Shown here: positions 1-9,843 of the stretch, one piece after another
Numbering within the stretch: the stretch's first letter is position 1
Layout: every line of letters begins with the position of its first letter
Assembly: GCF_000332335.1 (NCBI RefSeq)
Contig: NZ_KB235948.1
Location: 1,085,239-1,149,238, forward strand
From: Kamptonema formosum PCC 10802
GTDB taxonomy: Bacteria; Cyanobacteriota; Cyanobacteriia; Cyanobacteriales; Oscillatoriaceae
Direction of reading: 5' to 3'
DNA length: 64,000 bases
Translations under genes and position numbers: made by a program
The notes under the pieces: generated by a model
What the model was told of the DNA's origin: nothing
The model's input: the letters and a program-made list of their open reading frames with translations, nothing else
Database searches by the model: none

Positions 1-2496
1 CAAGCGAGCCGAAAGGGGCGTAAATCCCACAATATCGGCAAACAGAATCGTCACCTCATTGAAATGTTCGGCGATCGATCCTTGGTTTTCTTTGAGCTGG
101 CGGGCGATCGGCTCTGGCAAAATATTGAGCAATAACTGTTCCGACTTCTCTCGCTCTAAACGCAGCGCTTCCTCGGCTTGTACGCGGTTCGTGATGTCCC
201 GCGCAACGAGAATCGCCGTTTCCTCAGTCAGGGGAGAAATCGTCTCGGCAAACCAAATATCTTTGCCGGCAATGGGCAAGCAATATTCAATCTCGACGGG
301 TTTCTGGCCAGATACCGCCTTGAGGATGCCCTTGAGAATCAACTCGGCTTGCGCCGGCGGCAGAGTTTCGTGGACTTTTCTGCCAATCATTTCGGATGCC
401 GGTTTGTATAAATTCGCCGTATTGGTTGGCATGACATTCAGGCACCGTCCAGAAACATCCCGAACAACCAGCACATCCGTCATCGCCGCAAAGAGTGCCT
501 TCATTTCAGCTTGCACTTTCTTCTGCTGCAGCACAGTTCCCGACTGAGCCGCCACAACACTGACTAACTCGGTCAACCACTTGTCCTCTGAGCGGGTTGA
601 GTGCGTGAAGAACACCAGTACCGCCAAAACAGGAGATTGGGAACTGAGCAAATAACTGCGGCGCTCCTCTGTCTGCTGCTCCCAGTTTCCTAGAGAGACG
701 ACCGGCACGCCAAATCCTGCTTTTAAGCCGCACTGCGCAGCCAGTTCCAGTCTCAGGAGGGGATCTTCCATCTCGCCGAGATCGGCAAACCACTGGGACT
801 GTCGGGCTGACCAGACAAGTCCTGGGATTTCTTCACCGGCAAGGAAGGTAAGAGCTTCGCTATATTCTCGAAACCGCTCAATTTCAGCCCCGACAGTTGG
901 GTCAGTTCCCTGGCGCTGGCAGTACCAACTTTTGCTGCAGATTAGGGCTGACCCATCGGTGGTGGGAATCCAGGCTTCGCCATAAATCCAACCGGCTGTT
1001 TCGCACACTTGCTGCAAGGCCACCTCTATAGCGGTATCGAAATCTGGCCCAGCACTAATGGCTTGACCGATCGTCAGCAAAAGCTGGACTTCTTCTTCCG
1101 CTTGTTTGCGATCTGTGATATCCGTAATCAACCCTTCCAGGTAGAGCAATTCCCCATTCGGGTCAAAAATTCCCTGACCTTGCTCCCACACCCACTTCAA
1201 CTGTCCTGTCGCTGTAGAAATTCGGTAGCTGCACTGAAAGGAACGCCGGTTTTCCAGAGCGGATCGCACCTCATTCCAGACGGGGGCTCGGTCTTCAGGG
1301 TGAATCAGCTGATTGTACGTGACGGTTTTTTGCGAAGTAAATGCCTCGACGGGATACCCCGTCAGTTCAGAGCAGCCTTCGCTCACAAACAGCATCGTCC
1401 ACTCTCGGTCATTCAGACAGCGGTAAGCGATCCCCGGTATGTGGCTCATCAGGTTCAAAAGGGTGCGCTGGCTCTCGGCTAGGGCTAGCTCGGCCTGTTT
1501 GCGATCTCGCGCTTCAATCGCCAAAGACACTAAATCGGCTAGGGAACGCGCAAAGTTCACGTCTTCCAACGTCCACTGACGAGCCGGCCCCATGTGCTCC
1601 AGGCATATCACCCCCGCCGTCGATCCCTTTATTATAATCGGAATATCCAGCATCGAATTGATGCCTAACGGCGTCAAATATAACTTGAAAAATTCTCTTG
1701 TTCTCTGATCGCTGTGAGCGTCATCTGCAGCAATCGGTTCCTCCTGCTGCAGCGCTATAAAATAGGAGGGAAAATCTGCCACTGCCAGTTCAATGCCTTC
1801 GCTATGCAGGTGGCGACTCTTTTCAAATAAGTCGAGGCACTGAATTTTTATCTTGGCGCTATCGTACAGCCACACGCTAGCGCGCTCCACCTCAATATTC
1901 TGAACCCCTGCCTCAGTAATTTCTTTTAAAGAAGCTTTTAAATCTCCCTGATGCAGGGCAGGACTTTTGGCTAATTGCGTCAAAATCCGGTTGTGGTTGC
2001 GCAACTTGACAGCCCGCTCCCGCTCCGCCTCTTCAGCTTGCTGGCGCGCTTTTATTTCCTGTTCGAGCTGTGCTGTTCGCTCCTGTAGTGATAACCGCTG
2101 GCGCGAGATCGTCAGTTGATTTTCCACGCGGGCGATCACCTCTTCAGCCTGAAACGGTTTGGTGATATAATCTGCGCCCCCGGCAGCAAAGGCTCTCACC
2201 TTGTCCCACGCCTCATCCAGAGCGCTGATAAAAATCACCGGCACCTCACGAGTTCGTTCCGAAGCCTTCAGTTCCTTGCAAACTTCATAACCGTCCATCT
2301 CCGGCATGTTAATATCGAGCAATATCAGATCGGGCTGCCATCTCTGCGCTGCCTTTAATGCCATCTGACCTGAGATAGCCTTGCTAACTCTGTAGCCCCG
2401 CTCGGCCAGGATTGATGATAAAAGGCGAAGGTTGTCCGCGATATCGTCAACGGCTAAAATATTTTCTTTTCCGGTCTGAGTCTGTTCGCTAGACAT
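1..2496 (-). CDS. Response regulator/GAF/PAS sensor with C-terminal nucleotidyl cyclase (partial)
   Basis: This minus-strand frame is open from an ATG at 2494-2496 to the left edge, so the 3' end is missing. The protein begins with a receiver domain (residues ~8-125; phospho-acceptor Asp near residue 59 in LILLDINMPEMDG). A short coiled coil, a GAF domain, a PAS/PAC module, a second GAF-like module and another PAS domain follow. The last ~25 residues read VTILFADIVGFTPLSARL, the opening of the class III adenylate/guanylate cyclase catalytic domain. It therefore probably couples phosphorelay and ligand or light sensing to cAMP or cGMP synthesis. Substrate choice cannot be judged because the catalytic core lies outside the window. 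No clear Shine-Dalgarno site precedes the ATG. Confidence 0.88.
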   Translation of the reverse strand, partial: MSSEQTQTGKENILAVDDIADNLRLLSSILAERGYRVSKAISGQMALKAAQRWQPDLILLDINMPEMDGYEVCKELKASERTREVPVIFISALDEAWDKVRAFAAGGADYITKPFQAEEVIARVENQLTISRQRLSLQERTAQLEQEIKARQQAEEAERERAVKLRNHNRILTQLAKSPALHQGDLKASLKEITEAGVQNIEVERASVWLYDSAKIKIQCLDLFEKSRHLHSEGIELAVADFPSYFIALQQEEPIAADDAHSDQRTREFFKLYLTPLGINSMLDIPIIIKGSTAGVICLEHMGPARQWTLEDVNFARSLADLVSLAIEARDRKQAELALAESQRTLLNLMSHIPGIAYRCLNDREWTMLFVSEGCSELTGYPVEAFTSQKTVTYNQLIHPEDRAPVWNEVRSALENRRSFQCSYRISTATGQLKWVWEQGQGIFDPNGELLYLEGLITDITDRKQAEEEVQLLLTIGQAISAGPDFDTAIEVALQQVCETAGWIYGEAWIPTTDGSALICSKSWYCQRQGTDPTVGAEIERFREYSEALTFLAGEEIPGLVWSARQSQWFADLGEMEDPLLRLELAAQCGLKAGFGVPVVSLGNWEQQTEERRSYLLSSQSPVLAVLVFFTHSTRSEDKWLTELVSVVAAQSGTVLQQKKVQAEMKALFAAMTDVLVVRDVSGRCLNVMPTNTANLYKPASEMIGRKVHETLPPAQAELILKGILKAVSGQKPVEIEYCLPIAGKDIWFAETISPLTEETAILVARDITNRVQAEEALRLEREKSEQLLLNILPEPIARQLKENQGSIAEHFNEVTILFADIVGFTPLSARL

Positions 2497-3408
2497 TTTT
2501 TCTTCAGTCCAATATTGCTTCGATATGGATATCCTTCAGCGCAGCAAATATGCCCGGATAGATGTCACTTCTACTCGCAAATGGGAGCGGTTTCCGGAGC
2601 GGGAGCGAATGCGGGAGCGCAGTTTCTGTCACTTCCCGCCTCGCTGGACAGCCTGACCCCCCCGGTAACTTATCACCCCAGAGGACTGGGCGCAATGTCT
2701 GGCCCACAGTCTCGCTCGCGCAGTCAGGTCCCTAGCTGCCTCCGCCGGCACACACTTGGGGGAGTGAACCCACATCGGGCAATTTGCTCCAGTGGGACTT
2801 TTTCACCGGCCTGTGCCGGATCAGATCCGCCCGAATTGTGGCCCTCTTCCATCTGCTTTGAGGGCTTTGGGGAGGGGTTAGATAACCGCGCTCGCCGGCG
2901 CTGCTGTGGGATCATTCCCTGAGTTTCGCTTGGGGGACAAGTTTGCTGTCCTGTGTGGAGTGGCGTCAGGAATATGTTATCGCGACCGATTGCCGGTCAG
3001 CTCGCTTAAGCGGTTCGGCTCCCTCAATCAACACCCCGAAAACCCTTTCCTGTTCATATCCCCTATCTTACGTGACTGCCGCACCGGCATTCGTTCCCTG
3101 CCCCCAATCGTGCGCCGGCGCTTTTGGGCTGTCCGGGCCAGCTCTGTGAGGCCCAGTCCCTGTTGGTCCAAGGGCCGGCCTCTGGGTGCTGACGCCCTGC
3201 CATCATCTCCGGCTGCGCCGATTTTGTATGTATAGCCCTTTGGGAGCAGGTTCTAGACAGATATTTATCGCATAATTAAGGGCTGTAATAAACCCGCCCC
3301 CGCCCGCAAAACTAGCCGATCGGCGACAGCGTAAAGCACCGCCCCAAAGTCTCAGAACAGCGATGCAACCAAACATTATAGCATTTTATGCAGCCCCCGG
3401 CAGCCCAA
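2497..3408. other. Intergenic region without a convincing gene
   Basis: This 0.9 kb gap separates two minus-strand genes. The open frames here (for example 2515-2922 and 2906-3235) have arginine, proline and serine-rich composition, resemble no family I know and lack ribosome-binding sites. I see no tRNA, repeat array or terminator of note. Confidence 0.5.
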
Positions 3409-4239
3409 TCAATCGAGCCGGTCAATCCTCCCCAAATTTTCTGGCCTTTCCAATAAATACTGCTGGATGTAAGCTCCTTCACTGTGATAGGTTATACTGC
3501 CGGCAGCCAGACATTCCTTGAAGTCTGGATTGAGGAAAAACCAGTTTCCCACATCAGTGAAGTCGGGAAATCGAAAAACATCTCTCTGAAAACAAGTTAT
3601 AATATCCCTGGGGTGGGATAAATCCCTCACCTCCACCACAATAGCCCTCAGCTTAACAACCTCTTCGACCGGCAGAGGAGATCCCATCACCACCAGGGGA
3701 AATCGTTTGAAATTCAATGTGTTTAAGCTCTCCAAATCTTTAATCGCCTCAGCAGCAATTAACGCCCCCTCACTGTGCGCTATAATTTTAATAGGCTTCC
3801 CCGCCCGTAACGAAGGGAGCAGCGCCTCTTTCATGCCGGTGATGATGGGCTCATTGCCCCGCCCAGTCCAAAAATTGTTGGTTCGATTTAAGCCGGCTTT
3901 CGCGCAATCCCAAAATTTGCTACAGGGGGAAGAATTATCCCTGCAGGAGGAACCATTATAAACTAAAGTTATCGGGTGCTGGGTTTGCTCTGCCAGCCTG
4001 CTAGCCAGTCTTAGATTGCTGGCATCTCTCACCACACCAAGAACAAAGAAGATTTCTCCTGCTGTCTGCGCAGCACCGGCATAGGGAACATATACGATAG
4101 TCCCATCCTTGGGAAAAGCCACATGAGACAGCACCCTGGGGAAAACCGCAACCGCCGTGCCGGTGACTAGAAGAGAGCCGGTCACGAGTTTTTTCAAGCC
4201 CTGCCAAAATTTACCTTTTGTTATCTGACTGACAGGCAT
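3409..4239 (-). CDS. Membrane-anchored or secreted alpha/beta-hydrolase-like protein
   Basis: The 276-residue product starts at the ATG at 4237-4239. An in-frame TTG lies three codons upstream, but a GGAG about 10 bases before the ATG favours the ATG. A hydrophobic segment near residues 15-35 looks like a signal anchor. Around residue 155 the motif IIAHSEGALIAAEAI resembles a lipase nucleophile elbow, with Ser followed by Glu-Gly and Ala in place of the first Gly of GxSxG. The strand before it (PIKIIAHSEG) and the later VVMGSPLP fit an alpha/beta-hydrolase fold. The substrate is unknown. There are no obvious operon partners; the next gene downstream is the cyclase sensor about 0.9 kb away. 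The fold call is inference. Confidence 0.6.
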   Translation of the reverse strand: MPVSQITKGKFWQGLKKLVTGSLLVTGTAVAVFPRVLSHVAFPKDGTIVYVPYAGAAQTAGEIFFVLGVVRDASNLRLASRLAEQTQHPITLVYNGSSCRDNSSPCSKFWDCAKAGLNRTNNFWTGRGNEPIITGMKEALLPSLRAGKPIKIIAHSEGALIAAEAIKDLESLNTLNFKRFPLVVMGSPLPVEEVVKLRAIVVEVRDLSHPRDIITCFQRDVFRFPDFTDVGNWFFLNPDFKECLAAGSITYHSEGAYIQQYLLERPENLGRIDRLD

Positions 4240-4370
4240 TGCAATCAATCTCCAAGGACGCTCGCAATCACAGCCTTATCTTACCTTATCTTATCTGCCG
4301 GCACAGATTCCCCTGCTCCCACATTACACCAAATTCACTCAAACATCCACCCCTTCCAGGTTAATTTTAG

Positions 4371-4476
4371 TATAGCAGTAGCCATTTAGGTTAGGACGTA
4401 GGACAGGCGTCTCGCCTGTCCCTGTCCCTAATAGCAAGTCAGATGCCTTGTCCTAAACTGACTGTCTATTACTATA
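4371..4476. repeat. MITE family A, copy 1 (106 bp)
   Basis: Starts TATAGCAGTAGCCATTTAGG followed by TTAGGAC and ends in the imperfect inverted copy ending ATTACTATA. The centre holds a small GGACAGGCG/CGCCTGTCC hairpin. It shares ends with the copies at 9221, 14629, 17951, 46857 and 47091. Confidence 0.8.
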
Positions 4477-4479
4477 ACG

Positions 4480-4632
4480 AGAAACGTGACGGAGCGCCTC
4501 ACTGTGGCGCTCCGGGGCGGAACGTGAGGCAGAGCCTCACTTAGGCGTTCCCAGGCTCCGCCTGGGAACGAGAAAATTCCCAAATTCTCCCCCTCCCCGC
4601 TTGCGGGGAGGGAGTTGGGGGGGTGAGTTTTA
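4480..4632. repeat. Cluster of palindromic repeats
   Basis: Consecutive hairpins lie between MITE A and the 3' end of the GH15 gene: GGAGCGCC/GGCGCTCC, GTGAGGC/GCCTCAC, GTTCCCAGG/CCTGGGAAC (also at 9788-9809) and CTCCCCGC/GCGGGGAG. Such palindromes are widespread in cyanobacterial intergenic DNA. The last may help end transcription of the minus-strand gene. Confidence 0.6.
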
Positions 4633-4642
4633 ACCCCACCGG

Positions 4643-7600
4643 CTATCCAAACCGCGTCAAAAACCGGAAAGCCTTCACAATATAACTCGCGCAGACATAA
4701 GGAGACGTCTCGTAAAACGCACGCCAAGCCGCCGCCTTATCCTCATCATACCGGCTCCCCTTTTCCGGGAAGCGTTCCAGCCACGCCAGCCGCACCGCAT
4801 GCCCAATCAAAACATCCAGCACAATATACTCCTCAACGCGCCAATTCGGGTTGCGCTCAGCAATCGCCGCCAATTCCTCCAGCGCCTCAATATTCAGCTG
4901 CCGGTACTGAGGAGCCTGAATCTTATTCAGCAAATGCTCCACATGCAGGGCAAAATTCTTCTCCCCCGGCGTCATCTCCGACAGCATCACATCGCTATCC
5001 AGCCGGTTGCGGCGCTCTAACTTATCCCCAATCACCAACCCCTTGCAGTGCTTCATTAACCTCCAAACCCGCTCGAAAAAGTCTTCCCGAACCCACCCCC
5101 GCGCACCATACAGCTGGCGCTTCCGCAACCAGCCCTCCACCGGCACCTCCGCCGACTCTCCCGCCACCGGCACCACCCATTCAATCTCCTGCTCCTGCTG
5201 CTTGACGTGCAGGGATTCTTGCTGGCGCAGCACTTGATTCATCCCCTCATACCCAGCCAAAACCCGCCGCAGCCGCGTCTTCACCTCAAACGGACTCAAT
5301 TGCATCAGCCGCTCATAAGCCTCATCCTGCGTGACGCCCGACTCATAAGCCAACTCGCTCGTTAATAGCAGGATAAAATACCCCACCCGCAATGTTAGCA
5401 GTCCGTCAAACAGCTCCGGTTCCGACTTGATCAGCAGTCCCAAATAAATGAGAATTTCTTGGCTGAGCACGCGCTCGCGAATGTCCTCCCGGCAGAAATG
5501 GCCGATCTTCCCCACAATATCCGCGTGCGGCATCGGGCGCGAAATCAGCGCCGCCTCACTGTACGCCTTCCCCACCGCAATCTGTTTTTGCCGCACCAGA
5601 ATATCCGTCACCGCATCCGACAAACTAATATCCACCTTATTCAGCAAACCGGCAGCGTGACGCACCACCGCCCAGCAGATTTTCGATTGCTCACCCTTCC
5701 CCGCTTTAAAATACACCTCATTCAGCAAATCCGCCACCGTCACCGGCTCTCCCGGTCCCCCCAAGCCGGTGTCAAAATCCAGCCCCTTCAGGCGAGTCAG
5801 CGCGTGCAGCAACTCCACTTGCTCGTAGAGATTCGCAGAGTTGCGCAAACTGGTGAGCAGCAGCTTCAAGTTCGTTTCGCACTCCACCGTAAATTCTTGC
5901 GTGTGGCTCAATGGCCAAGTTTTATGAGGATTGTAACCCAAGTAAAAACACCGAATCCCCGCATCTTTCACCGGCGACTGCGCGAACTCAAAATCGTGCA
6001 GGAAATCAATCCTCTCAGTGCCGGCAGTCCGCACCAGCTGGTTCAGATTCCCCAGCTTCACCGGCACCCCACTGCACTCGCCCGTTTTCAACTCCTGCAT
6101 CAAATCCAGCAACGCCTCAGCCCCAGAGTCCAGCATCGCCTCAGTGAGCAAAAGCGTCACCGTCGGGCGACCGATCTGGCACCAGTGGCGGTGAATGTAA
6201 GCCACTTCCCGTTTAATCTGCGCCACCAGAAAGTGGTAGTCTAGCGTTAGGTAAAACTGCTGCAAATCCAAAAAAGCCGGCAGGAAAACAACCGTCTCCC
6301 CCCGAATCTGAAACACCCGCGAAGTCGTGAGACTGCGCAACCGGCGCACCGGCCTGCCGGTGAGCCCCAATTTATCATTGCGCCCAATTTGCGTGTACGC
6401 TGTAGAGAGCTCTGTCGCCTGGCGCACCTGCACCGGCTCCAGCTGCTTCGGCGTCTGCGCCGCAATCCCCTGCGCCGCCAATTCCTCTCGCACACCCTCA
6501 TTTTCCGCCAGCAGCGCGATTTGCACCACCGGCATTAAATTCCGCCTCACGCACAGGTGGCGTCCCAAGGGATCGATATCCCCAACGGCAATTAACCCCT
6601 CATCCAGCATCTGCCCGAGCAAATACAAACTCTGCGCCCACACTAGCGGGATATTTTCGTTCGGGAGGCGCTTCTGGCTGTGGGGATTTAATTGCTCGGC
6701 TCTCACGCTTTCCGCCGGCACGCAATACAGCTCTGGCAGCAATTGCAACCCATCCCGCTCAACCAGCAACGACTCCAGCCGCTCCTGATAGTATTGCACT
6801 TGCTGCCGGTCGCCCCGAAACAAGCCATCCAAAACTAAATAGGTGAAAAACAGCGGCCACTCGCACTCAATATTCTCAAACTGTTTCAGCTCCCACGGTT
6901 CGTAGTGCAGCCGGTGAGTGTCTTCCAAAACCGTTTGGTGCCCGTCCCGCATAAAGCGCTTGCAGCCGTAGCGCCCCTGCAACTTATTAATAATATCTCC
7001 GCGAGTGCGCTCCACCAGCTCTGCGCTCTCCACCGCAAAGGCTGGGTAGCCAATAACGCTCAGCAGCGCCGCATCAATTTCTTTTGACACCGATTCCCTC
7101 GGCAACAGGGACTCCAAAGTCATGCGGGCGCGGGCAATTTCGTCGGGCAGGACGTGGATGACAGAGCTTTGGGAGCCGCGCGCCCCGAACAAGTTCAAGC
7201 CGCTCATCGCTTCCAAGGCGGCTTTTGCCATGCCTATCGAGCTGGCGTTTAATTCTGGATTGCCTTTATTAATTTTGTTGCCGCGCTCCCAGATTCCGTA
7301 ATCAGGCGTGCGGTAGGCGCGCCCGATGTAATAGACTAAGTTTTGAATGAAATTGACTTCATCTGTTGTGTAAATAATGTGCAAACCAGATGCCGTCATC
7401 TCCGCCAGCATCAGGAGAAACAGGGACGTGGCATCGACTTGCAAATGCCCCCACTGCTCGTCCCCCACCACCACGTCGCCGGTGCCGGTGCTGTATTTGG
7501 CGTGCAGGCAGTCTAGAAGGGACTGGGTTTGTTTGAAGCGCTCCACTTTGTCCGCTTGGCGCATCATGCAGAACAGCAACCCCCGCATCAGCTTGACGAC

Positions 7601-7852
7601 GCTGTGCTCTAGCTCAAATGTGCGGCCCTGCAAATCGTCGATTTTGCGGTAAGCTAGGGCTAACCCCCAAGTGGCCAGTGTGCTGTACACGTTGTCCCGC
7701 ACCCAGGCGTCGGTGTAGTCGCCGTGGGCGTTTATCGCCGTGGATGCCGGCAGCAAGCCGGTAATCGGGTTTTGCCGCTTCAGAATCACCCCTGATATCT
7801 GGCGGTAGTAATCCTCCAAACGGGCTTGCAGTTGGGCGGGTGGTTTCGACAT
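4643..7852 (-). CDS. Glycoside hydrolase family 15 / phosphorylase-kinase-like protein
   Basis: A 1069-residue cytosolic protein. Its first part (about residues 1-430) matches the GH15 and phosphorylase kinase alpha/beta family: the start reads ISGVILKRQNPITGLLPAS and continues into HGDYTDAWVRDNVYS. Cyanobacteria carry a protein of this length and N-terminus, usually annotated as GH15 family. The C-terminal ~600 residues are helical with no motif I can name. A role in glycogen or alpha-glucan metabolism is inferred from the family; catalysis is untested, because the eukaryotic homologues are regulatory subunits. The ATG at 7850-7852 gives the family's usual start. No signal peptide is seen, and the neighbours do not suggest an operon. 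Confidence 0.85.
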   Translation of the reverse strand: MSKPPAQLQARLEDYYRQISGVILKRQNPITGLLPASTAINAHGDYTDAWVRDNVYSTLATWGLALAYRKIDDLQGRTFELEHSVVKLMRGLLFCMMRQADKVERFKQTQSLLDCLHAKYSTGTGDVVVGDEQWGHLQVDATSLFLLMLAEMTASGLHIIYTTDEVNFIQNLVYYIGRAYRTPDYGIWERGNKINKGNPELNASSIGMAKAALEAMSGLNLFGARGSQSSVIHVLPDEIARARMTLESLLPRESVSKEIDAALLSVIGYPAFAVESAELVERTRGDIINKLQGRYGCKRFMRDGHQTVLEDTHRLHYEPWELKQFENIECEWPLFFTYLVLDGLFRGDRQQVQYYQERLESLLVERDGLQLLPELYCVPAESVRAEQLNPHSQKRLPNENIPLVWAQSLYLLGQMLDEGLIAVGDIDPLGRHLCVRRNLMPVVQIALLAENEGVREELAAQGIAAQTPKQLEPVQVRQATELSTAYTQIGRNDKLGLTGRPVRRLRSLTTSRVFQIRGETVVFLPAFLDLQQFYLTLDYHFLVAQIKREVAYIHRHWCQIGRPTVTLLLTEAMLDSGAEALLDLMQELKTGECSGVPVKLGNLNQLVRTAGTERIDFLHDFEFAQSPVKDAGIRCFYLGYNPHKTWPLSHTQEFTVECETNLKLLLTSLRNSANLYEQVELLHALTRLKGLDFDTGLGGPGEPVTVADLLNEVYFKAGKGEQSKICWAVVRHAAGLLNKVDISLSDAVTDILVRQKQIAVGKAYSEAALISRPMPHADIVGKIGHFCREDIRERVLSQEILIYLGLLIKSEPELFDGLLTLRVGYFILLLTSELAYESGVTQDEAYERLMQLSPFEVKTRLRRVLAGYEGMNQVLRQQESLHVKQQEQEIEWVVPVAGESAEVPVEGWLRKRQLYGARGWVREDFFERVWRLMKHCKGLVIGDKLERRNRLDSDVMLSEMTPGEKNFALHVEHLLNKIQAPQYRQLNIEALEELAAIAERNPNWRVEEYIVLDVLIGHAVRLAWLERFPEKGSRYDEDKAAAWRAFYETSPYVCASYIVKAFRFLTRFG

Positions 7853-8389
7853 GTCTTTTACCGATTATTTCCGGAATCTAAGTGAGCTGTGATGTAGTCT
7901 TCCTCCAGCCTGACGGAAGGCCAGCGCAGAATATGCCCCCGGGCTGAAGTCTTGCAGCTAGTGAGTCTGTCCCGCTGTAAATCAAACCTAATTCAAGGCC
8001 AGCCGGCGGCCAATCCGTCTCCCGAAAGCGCCTTTACCAAATTTTCACAAAAAACCTGGCAGCTTTATGCTGGCCTTAAATCGAACTCGGCAGAAATACA
8101 AGTAATATTAAGATTAGGTTAACTGTAGAAATTCGTCAAGTTTTTTAGGATGTGCGTTCCAGATACGGAGGTGCTAACCTGTCAGCTCTTTACAGTCAGA
8201 AAACTTTTCCTCTCTGTCAGCAGGTCTGGCCTCGTGACGGGCGGGTCGCAGACCGGGGCACCGGCAGAAACCAAATCGTCAGTGGCTAAACCCCGGAAAT
8301 AGCGAATTACTAATAAGCAATTAGAGATACAGGGCGGAAGCAAATGGACAGGGGACAGACCGGTTGCTGGAAAGCGCTCCTTCGGGATA
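7853..8389. other. Divergent intergenic region
   Basis: It separates the minus-strand GH15 gene from the plus-strand glycosyltransferase gene and must hold both promoters. It is AT-richer around 8040-8140. I see no consensus -35/-10 pair, repeat or small gene that can be defended. Confidence 0.5.
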
Positions 8390-9175
8390 ATGGGTGAGAG
8401 TGTGGCTGTGAAACAAGTGATGATGTCAAAGGTGCCAAGGGAATTTTCTGTACTGGGACTGCCGGTGCACTTATTAGATGACTCTCCGGGATGGTTGCTA
8501 GAGCGCCAGCAGCAAGGGCTCGGAGCGCATGTGGTGACGCTCAATGCGGAGATGACGGTGCAGGCATCAGAGAATCCGGCTTTGGGGAGCGCCATCCGTC
8601 AGGCTGAGCTGGTTGTCCCAGATGGTGCCGGTGTGGTGCTCTACTTGCAGCTGCTTGGCCAAAAGGTGCGCCGCTGTCCGGGAATTGAGCTGTGCGAGTG
8701 TTTGCTCCACAACGTGGGCCAGCTGGGAGAGGTGTGCCCCGTATTTTTTTATGGGGGAGCGCCGGGAGTGGCAGAAAAGGCGGCGCAGCGGTGGCAGCTG
8801 CAAGTTCCGGGGTTGAAGATCGCGGGGGCGCAGCACGGCTTCCTCCAGCCGGCAGAACAGCAAGAATTTTGCCAAACCCTGAAACAGCTGCAGCCGTGCG
8901 TGATTTTGGTGGGGCTGGGCGTGCCGCGCCAGGAGTTTTGGATTGTCCAGCACCGGCACCTCTGCCCGCAAGCCATTTGGATCGGTGTCGGCGGCAGTTT
9001 TGATATTTGGGCCGGTGTTAAAACCCGCGCCCCAGGCTGGCTGCGCAACAACAATCTGGAGTGGCTGTACCGGCTGTATCAAGAACCCTGGCGCTGGCGG
9101 CGCATGCTGGCTCTGCCGGTGTTTGCTTGGCGCGCTTTGCTGGCTCTCTGTTTTCAGCGAAAGGCTGTCAGTTAG
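8390..9175 (+). CDS. WecB/TagA/CpsF family glycosyltransferase
   Basis: A 261-residue enzyme of the family that moves an N-acetylmannosamine-type sugar onto an undecaprenyl-diphosphate-linked acceptor at the cytoplasmic face of the membrane. Family motifs are visible: VTLNAEMTVQASENP, VVPDGAGVVLYLQLLG, FFYGGAPGVAEKAAQRW, VILVGLGVPRQEFWI and the GVGGSFDIWAGVKTRAPGWL block, followed by the C-terminal LEWLYRLYQEPWRW region. The start is uncertain: ATGs at 8390 and 8420 are in frame, neither has a strong ribosome-binding site, and 8420 would remove ten poorly conserved residues. No other polysaccharide genes are adjacent, so the glycan it serves is unknown. Confidence 0.92.
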   Translation: MGESVAVKQVMMSKVPREFSVLGLPVHLLDDSPGWLLERQQQGLGAHVVTLNAEMTVQASENPALGSAIRQAELVVPDGAGVVLYLQLLGQKVRRCPGIELCECLLHNVGQLGEVCPVFFYGGAPGVAEKAAQRWQLQVPGLKIAGAQHGFLQPAEQQEFCQTLKQLQPCVILVGLGVPRQEFWIVQHRHLCPQAIWIGVGGSFDIWAGVKTRAPGWLRNNNLEWLYRLYQEPWRWRRMLALPVFAWRALLALCFQRKAVS

Positions 9176-9220
9176 CCTTTCGGGATCTGGGTTTTTGGCG
9201 GGTGAGCCGCCGCCGTGAAG

Positions 9221-9378
9221 TATAGCAGCACGCAGTTAGGTTAGGACGTAGGACAGGCGTCTCGCCTGTCCCAGATATCTTCAGGCCCGGCGTTAGCGCA
9301 GCGGCGCGTAAGCGCTACGCCGTACCTCCGTCTATACTTCGTATCGAGCGTGTCCTAAACTGACTGCCTACTGCTATA
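9221..9378. repeat. MITE family A, copy 2 (158 bp)
   Basis: Starts TATAGCAGCACGCAGTTAGG and ends TGACTGCCTACTGCTATA. The left half is nearly identical to the 4371 copy, including the GGACAGGCGTCTCGCCTGTCC-like hairpin. About 50 bp of extra palindromic sequence (GGCGTTAGCGC... type) sits in the middle. Confidence 0.8.
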
Positions 9379-9432
9379 ACGCCAAGGTTTTTCTCGTTCC
9401 TCTGGGAGCGAGAAAAATTTTTGCGCCTGCCC

Positions 9433-9461
9433 TTGACAAATAAAATCCTTTGCAGTATAAT
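9433..9461 (+). promoter_or_regulatory. Consensus sigma-70 promoter with no annotated gene
   Basis: TTGACA at 9433-9438, a 17 bp spacer, then TATAAT at 9456-9461: a perfect match in both hexamers and spacing, pointing right. No recognisable plus-strand gene follows before the 3' end of the oppositely oriented ABC gene. A 22-codon frame starts at the ATG at 9480 and runs through the hairpin at 9494-9526. Confidence 0.65.
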
Positions 9462-9493
9462 ATCTTCTCTCTCAGTGGGATGAGCTATGGCCC

Positions 9494-9526
9494 AGAAACC
9501 CGGTTTCTTGGAGAAACCGGGTTTCT
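9494..9526. repeat. AGAAACC/GGTTTCT hairpin repeat
   Basis: Two head-to-head copies of AGAAACCCGGTTTCT form a strong stem-loop about 30 bp downstream of the orphan promoter. It belongs to a family also found at 18142, 18240, 19193, 22913, 29242, 32867, 33972, 37660 and 63662. Confidence 0.8.
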
Positions 9527-9559
9527 CAGTCCCTCACTCACAGGATAAACGCTATAATC

Positions 9560-9620
9560 TCCGGAAGAAAGCATATATACAAAACCGGTCTAAAACCGGG
9601 GATTTTTGAAAATAATTTAA
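9560..9620. repeat. Hairpin family B, partial copy
   Basis: Begins TCCGGAAGAAAGCATATATAC followed by the family core (AAAACCGGTCTAAAACCGG). The outer arm is degenerate compared with the copies at 61934 and 62148. Confidence 0.65.
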
Positions 9621-9817
9621 TCGGAAACCGGAAAATGGCGCTTTGAACCGGCTTCTGAGAGAAAGGAGGCTCTGACTTGAAAAGGTTGCGCAGTTGGGCT
9701 TTAGCCCTACTGGATCGTCCGCCGCCCGAAGCGAGTTTTCATTGGTGGCGATGTGCGCAGTTCCGAAATGACTGCCTCCAAAGCTGCGTTCCCAGGCGGA
9801 GCCTGGGAACGAGAGAT

Positions 9818-9843
9818 TGGGCTAAAGCCCAACTACAAACAGG
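9818..9843. repeat. 26 bp repeat overlapping the stop of the ABC gene (copy 1)
   Basis: Starts TGGGCTAAAGCCCAACTAC and is the exact reverse complement of 10725-10750. Read on the gene's strand, it supplies the final Leu codon and TAG stop of the ATPase gene. Confidence 0.85.

Noticed and set aside
1009..1482. Plus-strand frames inside 1-2496
   Set aside because: They are antisense to clear REC, GAF, PAS and cyclase sequence on the minus strand.
2515..3235. Plus-strand small genes between the cyclase sensor and the lipase-like gene
   Set aside because: Overlapping frames of arginine, proline and serine-rich composition without ribosome-binding sites or recognisable motifs.
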